The notes under the pieces are model-generated. The model saw only the letters and a program-made list of their open reading frames with translations, had not been told where the DNA came from and searched no databases. Positions 1 to 5,501 of a DNA stretch of 5,501 nucleotides are shown piece by piece. Position 1 is the first letter of the stretch. Every line of letters starts with the position of its first letter. This stretch comes from an uncultured Eubacterium sp. (lineage in GTDB: Bacteria > Bacillota > Clostridia > Lachnospirales > Lachnospiraceae): the NCBI GenBank assembly GCA_946412445.1, contig CAMKHH010000102.1, positions 1 to 5,501 on the forward strand. The letters run 5' to 3'. The position numbers and the translations under genes are program-made.

Positions 1-7
1 AACTTAC

Positions 8-718
8 TTACATTTTTTTTATTTTTCCGGCAAAAATTTCCGCTGCATCCAAATCCTCTGCTGTAGTAATCTTAATGTTTCTGTAATCCCCCATAAATAC
101 CCGAACAGGATGCCCTTCCATCTTTTCCAGAACCATGGCATCATCCGTTATTCCACCCTTCTTCTGACTCTGAAGTTTGTCATATGCATGGCGGATGGTG
201 CTGTATCTGAAAATCTGAGGGGTCTGGATTATCCATACTGTGTTTCGGTCGGGGGTTTTCTTCACAAAGCCTTCATGATCTGTCAATTTTATTGTATCCT
301 TGGACGGTACTCCCGCTACACAGGCGCCTACTGCTTTTACCTCTTTATATCCTCTTAATAATATCTCCTCCGTTATAAAAGGACGCGCACCATCATGTAT
401 ATAGACATAATCCGCATCTTCACAGAGCTTCAAACCTTCATAAACAGAATCATAGCGTTCAACACCTCCGGCTGTCACACATTTTACCTTTGTAAAACCG
501 AAGCTGTCGACAATAGTTTCCTTGCAATAGGAAATCATGTCTTTCGCAGCCACTATAATCACATCATCTATCAGTTTTGAATCCTGAAAACAGTTCAGGG
601 AATAGTATAACACTGGTTTATCCAAAATATTCATAAATTGTTTCGGAACACCACTGCCCATACGGGTTCCCTTCCCGGCGGCAAGCAATATGGCCGTACA
701 CTTATCCTTTTTTTCCAT
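8..718 (-). CDS. ispD: 2-C-methyl-D-erythritol 4-phosphate cytidylyltransferase (IspD)
   Basis: Cytosolic enzyme of the MEP isoprenoid pathway; it joins CTP and 2-C-methyl-D-erythritol 4-phosphate to give CDP-methylerythritol and pyrophosphate. The 236-residue length is usual for a stand-alone IspD, with no IspF fusion. The N-terminal nucleotide-binding loop LLAAGKGTRMG (residues 11-21) is followed by PKQF (25-28); R19 and K26 match the catalytic Arg/Lys pair of the family. Further signatures are GGVERYDSV (84-92), IHDGARPF (107-114), PSKDTIK (138-144), R158 with TPQIF (166-170), TDDA (191-194) and NIKIT (214-218, K216 being the expected substrate-contacting lysine). The ATG at 716-718 has a GGAGGG ribosome binding site at 728-733, nine bases upstream. 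The gene ends with TAA seven bases from the window edge and starts 32 bases after tsaD, so it is the last visible gene of the rnz-tsaD-ispD operon. All key residues are present; identification is firm. Confidence 0.97.
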   Translation of the reverse strand: MEKKDKCTAILLAAGKGTRMGSGVPKQFMNILDKPVLYYSLNCFQDSKLIDDVIIVAAKDMISYCKETIVDSFGFTKVKCVTAGGVERYDSVYEGLKLCEDADYVYIHDGARPFITEEILLRGYKEVKAVGACVAGVPSKDTIKLTDHEGFVKKTPDRNTVWIIQTPQIFRYSTIRHAYDKLQSQKKGGITDDAMVLEKMEGHPVRVFMGDYRNIKITTAEDLDAAEIFAGKIKKM

Positions 719-750
719 TTTCGTGTACCCTCCATGATTATAACTGGTGT

Positions 751-1776
751 CTAACGTTCACCCAGTTTCAAATTTGGAATTGCATTCAAATCTAATCCAT
801 GTCTGGTTCCATTAAGGAACTCATAATAAGCAGCCACCCCGATCATGGCGGCATTATCAGTACAGAATATAGGGGATGGGTTGTAAAGGGTAATCCCCTC
901 TCTTTCACAGGCTTTCTTCATCGCTTTTCTCAGATGTTGGTTAGATGCCACTCCACCGGCTATGGCCAGTTTGTCCATCCTATAAGCCCTGGCCGCCCGT
1001 ATTGCATTATCTACCAGCACATCTGTCACCGCCTTTTGAAATGACGCCGCAACATCTGCTTCAACAATACTTTCACCAGCCATTCGGCACTTATTAAGAT
1101 AATTCAACACAGCAGATTTCAGACCGCTGAAGCTGAAATCATACGGTGCATCCTCCACTTTTGCTCTTGGAAATGCAATTGCATCCGGGTTTCCTTCATT
1201 TGACAGCTTATCGATTTTAGGGCCGCCGGGATACCCTAAGCCTATCGCACGGGCCACCTTATCAAATGCTTCACCCGCTGCATCATCCCTTGTCCTCCCC
1301 AAAATGTCAAATTTGCCATAATCCCTGACCATGACCAGGTGCGTATGACCGCCGGATATGATCTCACATAAAAAAGGCGGCTCCAATTCCGGATTTTCAA
1401 TATAGTTGGCCGATACGTGCCCTTCAATATGGTGAACTCCTATAAGCGGCAGATGTTTTGCATAGGCAATGGCTTTTGCTTCCGCCACACCCACCAGCAG
1501 CGCTCCCACAAGACCCGGTCCATAGGTAACGCCTATGGCATCCAGCTCATCCAGGCTGATTTCCGCTTCCTGAAGTGCCTGCTCTATTACCTGATTTATT
1601 TTCTCTATGTGTTTTCTGGACGCTATTTCCGGAACGACTCCTCCATATAGCGTGTGCAGCTTTATCTGAGATGAAATCACATTCGATAATACGGTTCGTC
1701 CATTTTTTACAACCGAGGCTGCAGTTTCATCACAGGAGCTTTCTATAGCTAAAATCAATACATCTTTTTCATTCAT
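751..1776 (-). CDS. tsaD: tRNA N6-threonylcarbamoyladenosine transferase subunit TsaD
   Basis: Catalytic subunit (Kae1/Qri7/YgjD family) of the complex that transfers the threonylcarbamoyl group from threonylcarbamoyl-AMP to A37 of tRNAs reading ANN codons; it works in the cytoplasm with TsaB and TsaE. The 341 residues match the usual bacterial length. The ASKHA-fold start is [15 protein letters not shown] (9-23). The metal ligands are in HIEGH (H116, H120) and the later CTDNAAM (D307). The nucleotide-binding stretches are SGGHTHLV (141-148), [13 protein letters not shown] (164-176) and AGGVASN (273-279). The start ATG at 1774-1776 is preceded by AGAAGG at 1783-1788, six bases away. That site directly abuts the TGA of the upstream ribonuclease Z gene (1789-1791), leaving a 12-base gap and suggesting coupled translation. 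tsaB, tsaE and rimI, often neighbours in Firmicutes, are absent from this window. The stop is TAG. Confidence 0.98.
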   Translation of the reverse strand: MNEKDVLILAIESSCDETAASVVKNGRTVLSNVISSQIKLHTLYGGVVPEIASRKHIEKINQVIEQALQEAEISLDELDAIGVTYGPGLVGALLVGVAEAKAIAYAKHLPLIGVHHIEGHVSANYIENPELEPPFLCEIISGGHTHLVMVRDYGKFDILGRTRDDAAGEAFDKVARAIGLGYPGGPKIDKLSNEGNPDAIAFPRAKVEDAPYDFSFSGLKSAVLNYLNKCRMAGESIVEADVAASFQKAVTDVLVDNAIRAARAYRMDKLAIAGGVASNQHLRKAMKKACEREGITLYNPSPIFCTDNAAMIGVAAYYEFLNGTRHGLDLNAIPNLKLGER

Positions 1777-1788
1777 CTCTGACCTTCT

Positions 1789-2697
1789 TCAATCTTCAAA
1801 CAACAGTTCCGCGGATTGTCCGTCTCTGGATGCACAGGTATTTGGAAATATCTTTCGCACACTTTCCAGATATTGTTCCGGATAAACCAGGGAGGGGCTA
1901 TAATGAGTCAGCCACATCTCTTGGACCCCGGCATTTTTTGCAAGCATTCCAGCCTCCGTAAATGTCATATGCTTGTATTCTTTCGCCTTGGCTTCTTTCT
2001 CTGGTTCCCCATACATTCCCTCACAAATAAATAAATCCGCTCCCCTGGCATGCTCTGAAATTGACGGAACAGGTCTGGTATCCGTACAGTAAGTCAATTT
2101 AATTCCTTTTCTTTTTTCACCCAGTACCATATCTGGTGTATAAATCATCCCATCCGCTTCGATTCTCTCCCCTTTTTGCAGCTTGTTCCAGTATTTTACC
2201 GGTATCCCTTGCATGCGGGCACGATCCACATCGAATTTGCCAATCCTCGGAATGTCAATGTTATAACCATAACAGACCACATTGTGATTGACCCGAAATG
2301 CCGTGATATGGTAACCTGCGATCTCAAACTTTTGTTCCGCTTCAGTAATTTCGATACATTGAATCTGAAATGGCAGTTCGGGTGCGATCACTCTGAGCGA
2401 AGATACTACCCTGTTCAGACCCTTGGGTCCGATTAATGTTAATGGTTCCTTTCGCTCTGCATTTCCCATCGTCAGAAGAAGCCCTGGAAGGCCGCTGATA
2501 TGATCCGCATGGTAGTGTGTAAAACACACCACATCTATCGGTTTAAAGCTCCATCCTTTTTCTTTTATTGCAATCTGCGTTCCTTCCCCACAGTCAATCA
2601 GCAGATTGCTTCCATTATATCTGGTCATTAAAGAGGTCAGCCACCGGTTCGGCAAAGGCATCATCCCTCCTGTTCCTAACAAACACACATCTAACAT
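1789..2697 (-). CDS. rnz: ribonuclease Z (tRNA 3' endonuclease), divergent clostridial form
   Basis: Metallo-beta-lactamase-fold endonuclease of the short tRNase Z type, expected to cut 3' trailers from tRNA precursors. The 302 residues fit the short form. The core motif is HYHADHISGL (61-70: H61, H63, D65, H66). Other likely zinc ligands are H138 in NHNVVCYGY, D206 in CTDTRP, H243 in KHMTFTEAG and H265 in LTHYS. The N-terminal LGTGG (7-11) and IDCGEGTQ (34-41) are also typical. The RNA-binding flexible arm appears at about 152-181 (GKFDVDRARMQGIP, then KLQKGERIE), but the PPGP stretch seen in B. subtilis RNase Z is replaced by PVKYW. The start region reads GMMPLPNRW rather than the usual AGVP-R-N. 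The ATG at 2695-2697 has AGAGGA at 2704-2709, spaced six bases. It is the first gene of a tight operon with tsaD and ispD, with a promoter just upstream. Family membership is firm; exact substrate range is inferred. Confidence 0.9.
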   Translation of the reverse strand: MLDVCLLGTGGMMPLPNRWLTSLMTRYNGSNLLIDCGEGTQIAIKEKGWSFKPIDVVCFTHYHADHISGLPGLLLTMGNAERKEPLTLIGPKGLNRVVSSLRVIAPELPFQIQCIEITEAEQKFEIAGYHITAFRVNHNVVCYGYNIDIPRIGKFDVDRARMQGIPVKYWNKLQKGERIEADGMIYTPDMVLGEKRKGIKLTYCTDTRPVPSISEHARGADLFICEGMYGEPEKEAKAKEYKHMTFTEAGMLAKNAGVQEMWLTHYSPSLVYPEQYLESVRKIFPNTCASRDGQSAELLFED

Positions 2698-2754
2698 CTA
2701 AGTTCCTCTAACTACTATTTTATTTTGCATTAAATATCGGTGTACTTCTCTCTT

Positions 2755-2783
2755 ACAATAAACAAATTCCGATAACTAGTCAA
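2755..2783 (-). promoter_or_regulatory. Probable sigma-A promoter of the rnz-tsaD-ispD operon
   Basis: On the minus strand, TTGACT (2783-2778) is followed by a 17-base spacer and TATTGT (2760-2755). The -35 matches the consensus at five of six positions and the -10 at four of six. Transcription would start near 2748, giving a leader of about 50 bases before the rnz ATG at 2697. The site lies wholly in the 97-base gap after the membrane-protein gene. I see no leader hairpin or riboswitch in the short 5' region. This was assigned by eye from consensus only. Confidence 0.6.
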
Positions 2784-2794
2784 GGCTTCCTTTT

Positions 2795-3772
2795 CTATTG
2801 AAAATCTTTTGGCCAGCGTTTTTCTATATCCCCACTCATCTTATGGCTTACATTTGCCTGCCTTTTCGCACGCAGAGTACTGATAATTGTAGGCACGGCT
2901 CCCACCAAGGTAAATACATACACCATTGCCAGATTTCCATAATAAACTCCGGATTCAAGATAGCCTTCCTTAAGCAAATCCGGAATCAGACGGAAAGCCG
3001 TCAGTATATCTAAGTCCTCAAAATACTGTGCAGCACTAATCGACCAGTCCACGCGATTACCAACGTAAACCATTATAAGCATAATTATTATGCTTATAAC
3101 AATCCCCTTTTTACTTAAACGTCCAGCCAGAAGTTCGTATCCTTTCAGTGTGCATACCCCAAGAATCAGACCGGACAATGCCGCTACATAACCTAGCTGT
3201 CCCAGAAGAACAATAGCCGCCGCACCCAGTATAGAGCCAAGCAGAGCCCCCACAATCCCGCCAATCAGGTTTTCCTTCTTTTGATTTTGCTGTGTTTCTT
3301 TTTCTGCCACCTCTTCGCATCGTTTTGAAAAGCAATTCTCGCACAATATCTCAGCAGTGCCGGATATGTTATAGACTTCTGTAGCACCTAAAGCACCACA
3401 GCTTTGGCAGCAGTTTTCCAGCGCATTTTCATGCAGATAACTTGTCACAGCTAAAAGAGCCTCCTGCAAATTTTCCCCGGTCTTTTTTTTCGTCATACCT
3501 GCACGCAGAGAATAATTCGCTCTATAGCCTTGCACCGTACAAGCTCTGACCGTCTTGGATTTTGATACAGCTCCCTTTAAAATCTTTGCATCTGGCATAC
3601 CCTCCCCATAGCTTACCGCCACACTTAAGGTGAATTGATAAGATTCGTTCACCGGTGTCAGGCAGACAGAATATCCATTATGTACTCCAAAAATAGTTGC
3701 CGTCTGGGTGTCCAGCGTCAGTCCCAGCTGCTCGGAAAACTCAATAAGTGCCTTTTTATAATTTTTCTTCAT
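2795..3772 (-). CDS. Uncharacterised zinc-ribbon-like protein with four predicted membrane helices
   Basis: I do not know its function. The 325-residue product has no signal peptide. Residues 1-115 look like a soluble mixed alpha/beta domain. A treble-clef or zinc-ribbon-like segment follows, with CQSC (C122, C125) and CENC (C144, C147) separated by 18 residues; C121 and C152 are extra. A charged linker (153-167, rich in E, K and Q) leads to predicted membrane helices at about 169-191 (glycine-rich, GGIVGALLGSILGAA), 195-216, 223-238 and 280-299, with a roughly 40-residue loop before the last. The tail (301-325) is basic and polar. The helix region, with its LGQLGYVAALSG and LKGYELLAGRLSKKG phrases, resembles uncharacterised proteins I recall from other Firmicutes; this is memory, not a search. 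I chose the ATG at 3770-3772 because GAGGAG at 3782-3787 sits nine bases upstream, whereas an in-frame ATG 31 codons earlier lies upstream of the predicted promoter. It has its own promoter and stops (TAG) 97 bases before rnz. Confidence 0.85.
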   Translation of the reverse strand: MKKNYKKALIEFSEQLGLTLDTQTATIFGVHNGYSVCLTPVNESYQFTLSVAVSYGEGMPDAKILKGAVSKSKTVRACTVQGYRANYSLRAGMTKKKTGENLQEALLAVTSYLHENALENCCQSCGALGATEVYNISGTAEILCENCFSKRCEEVAEKETQQNQKKENLIGGIVGALLGSILGAAAIVLLGQLGYVAALSGLILGVCTLKGYELLAGRLSKKGIVISIIIMLIMVYVGNRVDWSISAAQYFEDLDILTAFRLIPDLLKEGYLESGVYYGNLAMVYVFTLVGAVPTIISTLRAKRQANVSHKMSGDIEKRWPKDFQ

Positions 3773-3781
3773 ATATTCCCG

Positions 3782-3787
3782 CTCCTC
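3782..3787 (-). promoter_or_regulatory. Ribosome binding site fixing the membrane-protein start
   Basis: GAGGAG on the minus strand lies nine bases before the ATG at 3770-3772. It decides in favour of the 325-residue product beginning MKKNYKKAL over a 356-residue reading from 3865. The longer reading would run through this site and through the promoter. Confidence 0.8.
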
Positions 3788-3808
3788 ATTTGTGTTTTTT
3801 ATAAAAGC

Positions 3809-3837
3809 ATAATAACACATAATTGTGTATATCTCAA
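3809..3837 (-). promoter_or_regulatory. Probable extended -10 promoter of the zinc-ribbon membrane-protein gene
   Basis: On the minus strand TTGAGA (3837-3832), a 17-base spacer, then TATTAT (3814-3809; five of six consensus positions), with TGT directly before the -10, which gives an extended -10 element. Transcription would begin near 3802, leaving a leader of about 30 bases that is mostly ribosome binding site. The palindrome in the spacer is listed separately. Assigned by eye. Confidence 0.65.
3815..3828 (-). promoter_or_regulatory. Candidate operator: palindrome in the promoter spacer
   Basis: On the minus strand ACACA, ATTA, TGTGT forms a perfect 5-bp inverted repeat around a four-base centre (14 bases in all). 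It occupies the spacer just before the -10 hexamer of the promoter for the membrane-protein gene. A protein bound here would block RNA polymerase, so it is a plausible repressor site. It is short and in AT-rich DNA, so chance is possible. Confidence 0.35.
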
Positions 3838-3896
3838 CACTCATGAAACCATACTTCAATCCCAAAACACTATTCCAGCTATAAAAAATTCATAAT

Positions 3897-5423
3897 TCAT
3901 ATTTCATTGTATTGCGTAGTCTGGGTGTATGAAATAATATTCTGTGAAACCCAGAAGCGAAGCAAGACCATATTATCCTTTAAAGAAAGATATCCGATAT
4001 CTTCTATTTTATTTAGTCGATAATTGAGCGTATTCCTGTGTATATGCAACGCATATGCCGTATGAATTACATTTTTACTTTGAAGAATATATGTATACAG
4101 CGTTTTCACATATTCTGTATTATTTTCTTTGTCATAGTCGGTAAGAAGTGAGTACTCCCTGCTTATAAATACCCGAAGACTTAGATTCTTCTTCTCAAGG
4201 CTTTTGAAAACAAAAGGCAGCAGATAATCTTTAAAACAATAAACGTGCAGGAGCGGTGATACAATCGCCCCAATCTCCAGCGCAGCATAGGCCTGCTGAT
4301 AGTGTAAAGAAAACTGATGGTATCCATTAAAGATATCACTGATACCAATTTTACAACTATACTCAGCACAAAGCCCATCCAGTATCTCTAACAGTCTTGG
4401 AAGAGTAACATAATGATTCAGCAATACAATTGTGATAATACAACGTTCTGCTATAATTGGTCTGCTGTTGTTTATCTTTTCCAATTCCTTGGCAATGTAA
4501 TTAAATATAATTTCATGTTGATTGACCGGACGTATTTTCACAAGCACATAAGTACTACCCGCCTGAAAGCCCAAATCCTCCAGTCGTCTTTGCATAAAAT
4601 TCATATCTGTCAGCTTCCCTCTCAAAATATCCATCATAAAATCTTCATATCTGCGCCCTTTCGGAAAGAAACCCTCCTGACGGGACAAAACCGCTTCTCG
4701 AATGTAAGGACCACATTGATTTACAATATCGATGTCTCCCTTTGAAATAGGTTTCATCATCCCGATAATAAAAAAGTGCCCTTGTGAAATATTCTTATAT
4801 TTGAGATTATAGTTGATAAAGGGGGTGTAAAAATATTTTGAATCTGTATATCTGGCATCATCATAATTCTCCATAGAGTTCAGTTCATCCGAATGAATCA
4901 GATTTTGTATTGTAGAATAAGGAAGATAGCCTACATCCTCCATATGTCTCCAATTTGCACTTAATTCACGCATATTCTCACTCCCACACATCGCCAGGAC
5001 TTTAAAGCTGTTGTTAATCACATATATGGGATTTCCCAATATTTTTTCCATTAAAGTCACCATTTCCTGAAGCCCGGATTTGCAAAGCATCAGATGCCCC
5101 AACTGCAATTCACAATTCTGAATCTCATAAAAGATACTTAGAATATCATTTAAAATTTCTGTCAGAGAAAGGCTTGTCTTCAAAAAAATCGCATTACATG
5201 TAATCGAAGTTTCCTTCACCGGAACAACAAGACCCGCCGCTTTTTCCAGAAAGGAAAAATCCGGAATCTGCTCACTGACATATAACGCGTCTGGTTCCGG
5301 CGTTAATGCCCCCTTCTTATAAAGCTTAACACAGGAGTATGCACTCATATCTTTTTGGTGTATAACAGCAGTATAACCCTTGTCCGTAAGCTGTTCTGCT
5401 ATCATATTCAACGTAAGGTTCAT
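3897..5423 (-). CDS. PucR/CdaR-type transcriptional regulator
   Basis: Probable ligand-responsive DNA-binding regulator of 508 residues. The C-terminal helix-turn-helix of the PucR family (HTH_30 type) spans about 440-493, with the diagnostic TAYALHIHRNTLNYRLNKIE at 455-474. Before it, about 288-390, is the degenerate GGDEF-like domain typical of CdaR/PucR proteins, visible from TYVLVKIRP (291-299) to CKIGISDIFNGYHQF (357-371) and the QQAYAALEIG helix (376-385). The N-terminal half (about 1-110 and 115-247) is a two-part sensory region; the second part, beginning near ILGNPIYVINNSFKVLAMCGS, looks GAF/PAS-like. The first does not show a canonical PucR_1 motif I recognise. No transmembrane segment is evident. 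The ATG at 5421-5423 follows GGGGGGAG (5429-5436) by five bases. It reads to the eye as more AT-rich than tsaD. The gene is followed by its own 124-base gap and no clear terminator. The regulated pathway cannot be told from this window; related regulators control sugar-acid, purine or amino-acid use. Confidence 0.88.
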   Translation of the reverse strand: MNLTLNMIAEQLTDKGYTAVIHQKDMSAYSCVKLYKKGALTPEPDALYVSEQIPDFSFLEKAAGLVVPVKETSITCNAIFLKTSLSLTEILNDILSIFYEIQNCELQLGHLMLCKSGLQEMVTLMEKILGNPIYVINNSFKVLAMCGSENMRELSANWRHMEDVGYLPYSTIQNLIHSDELNSMENYDDARYTDSKYFYTPFINYNLKYKNISQGHFFIIGMMKPISKGDIDIVNQCGPYIREAVLSRQEGFFPKGRRYEDFMMDILRGKLTDMNFMQRRLEDLGFQAGSTYVLVKIRPVNQHEIIFNYIAKELEKINNSRPIIAERCIITIVLLNHYVTLPRLLEILDGLCAEYSCKIGISDIFNGYHQFSLHYQQAYAALEIGAIVSPLLHVYCFKDYLLPFVFKSLEKKNLSLRVFISREYSLLTDYDKENNTEYVKTLYTYILQSKNVIHTAYALHIHRNTLNYRLNKIEDIGYLSLKDNMVLLRFWVSQNIISYTQTTQYNEI

Positions 5424-5464
5424 ATTATCTCCCCCCTATTGGTCTGTCTGCATAATCAAGCCAA

Positions 5465-5485
5465 ATGTTTTTGTGCATAAAACAT
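5465..5485. promoter_or_regulatory. Inverted repeat upstream of the PucR-type gene, candidate operator
   Basis: ATGTTTT (5465-5471), a seven-base spacer, then AAAACAT (5479-5485) form a perfect 7-bp inverted repeat centred about 52 bases before the regulator start codon. Read on the minus strand it contains TTTTAT, which could serve as a -10 element whose -35 would fall at or beyond the window edge. Position and symmetry fit an operator, possibly for autoregulation or for a divergent gene beyond 5501. No transcription-start evidence is available. Confidence 0.4.
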
Positions 5486-5501
5486 GATGAATCTTTAATA
5501 G

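Noticed and set aside
11..27. T-rich run at the window start, resembling a terminator tail on the plus strand
   Set aside because: It is the complement of the lysine codons at the C-terminus of IspD (GKIKKM), with no stem before it and no plus-strand gene to end.
1417..1650. Plus-strand open frame antisense to tsaD
   Set aside because: It is a shadow of the strongly conserved tsaD reading frame, with no domain and no supporting initiation signal.
2782..2792. AAGG-AAG-CCTT mini-hairpin after the membrane-protein stop, as a terminator
   Set aside because: The stem has only four pairs with a three-base loop and no T-run follows on the minus strand.
3826..3859. Alternative promoter TTGAAG with TATACA upstream of the membrane-protein gene
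   Set aside because: The spacer is 22 bases, too long for a sigma-A promoter; the TTGAGA/TATTAT pair with a 17-base spacer fits much better.
3773..3865. 31-codon N-terminal extension of the membrane protein from an upstream ATG
   Set aside because: The stretch contains the promoter hexamers and the GAGGAG ribosome binding site for the inner ATG, and the ATG at 3865 lacks a good binding site of its own.
4413..4745. 110-codon plus-strand open frame with a GGAAG-like sequence upstream
   Set aside because: It lies wholly antisense inside the PucR-type gene, its product is low-complexity with no recognisable domain, and the minus-strand protein there is clearly conserved in type.
5424..5460. Sigma-A promoter (TTATGC with GATTAT) for the PucR-type gene
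   Set aside because: The -35 matches at only three of six positions; the upstream region is cut by the window edge, so no promoter can be assigned with confidence.

Overview
This window looks like ordinary chromosomal sequence of a low-to-moderate GC Firmicute, most likely a clostridium of the Lachnospiraceae type. This is inferred from protein flavour, strong GGAGG-type ribosome binding sites, an MEP-pathway gene, a CdaR/PucR-type regulator and a zinc-ribbon/multi-pass membrane protein of a kind common in that group. All five genes lie on the minus strand, so transcription runs from high to low coordinates. I see no mobile element, RNA gene or CRISPR array, and no gap between genes exceeds about 125 bases.

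In transcription order: (1) 5501-5424 is the upstream region of the first gene, cut by the window edge, with a perfect 7-bp inverted repeat. (2) 5423-3897 encodes a 508-residue PucR/CdaR-type transcription regulator with a clear C-terminal helix-turn-helix and an N-terminal sensory half whose ligand I cannot name. (3) 3896-3773 is a 124-base intergenic region with a good extended -10 promoter and a small palindrome in its spacer. (4) 3772-2795 encodes an uncharacterised 325-residue protein: soluble N-terminal domain, four-cysteine zinc-ribbon-like segment, four predicted membrane helices. (5) 2794-2698 is a 97-base gap with a plausible sigma-A promoter. (6) 2697-8 holds a tight three-gene operon: rnz-type ribonuclease Z, tsaD and ispD.

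The last three genes are housekeeping functions. Ribonuclease Z trims tRNA 3' ends and TsaD makes the t6A37 modification of ANN-decoding tRNAs, so both act in tRNA maturation. IspD makes an isoprenoid precursor, giving a loose link through prenyl lipids and tRNA prenylation that is inference only. The rnz stop codon directly abuts the tsaD ribosome binding site, and tsaD is followed by ispD after 32 bases, so co-transcription is very likely. No convincing terminator separates the membrane-protein gene from rnz, so readthrough into the operon is possible.

I do not see a clearly new biological system. The items most worth a second look are the unknown zinc-ribbon membrane protein, the two candidate operators and the divergent RNA-binding arm of the ribonuclease Z.
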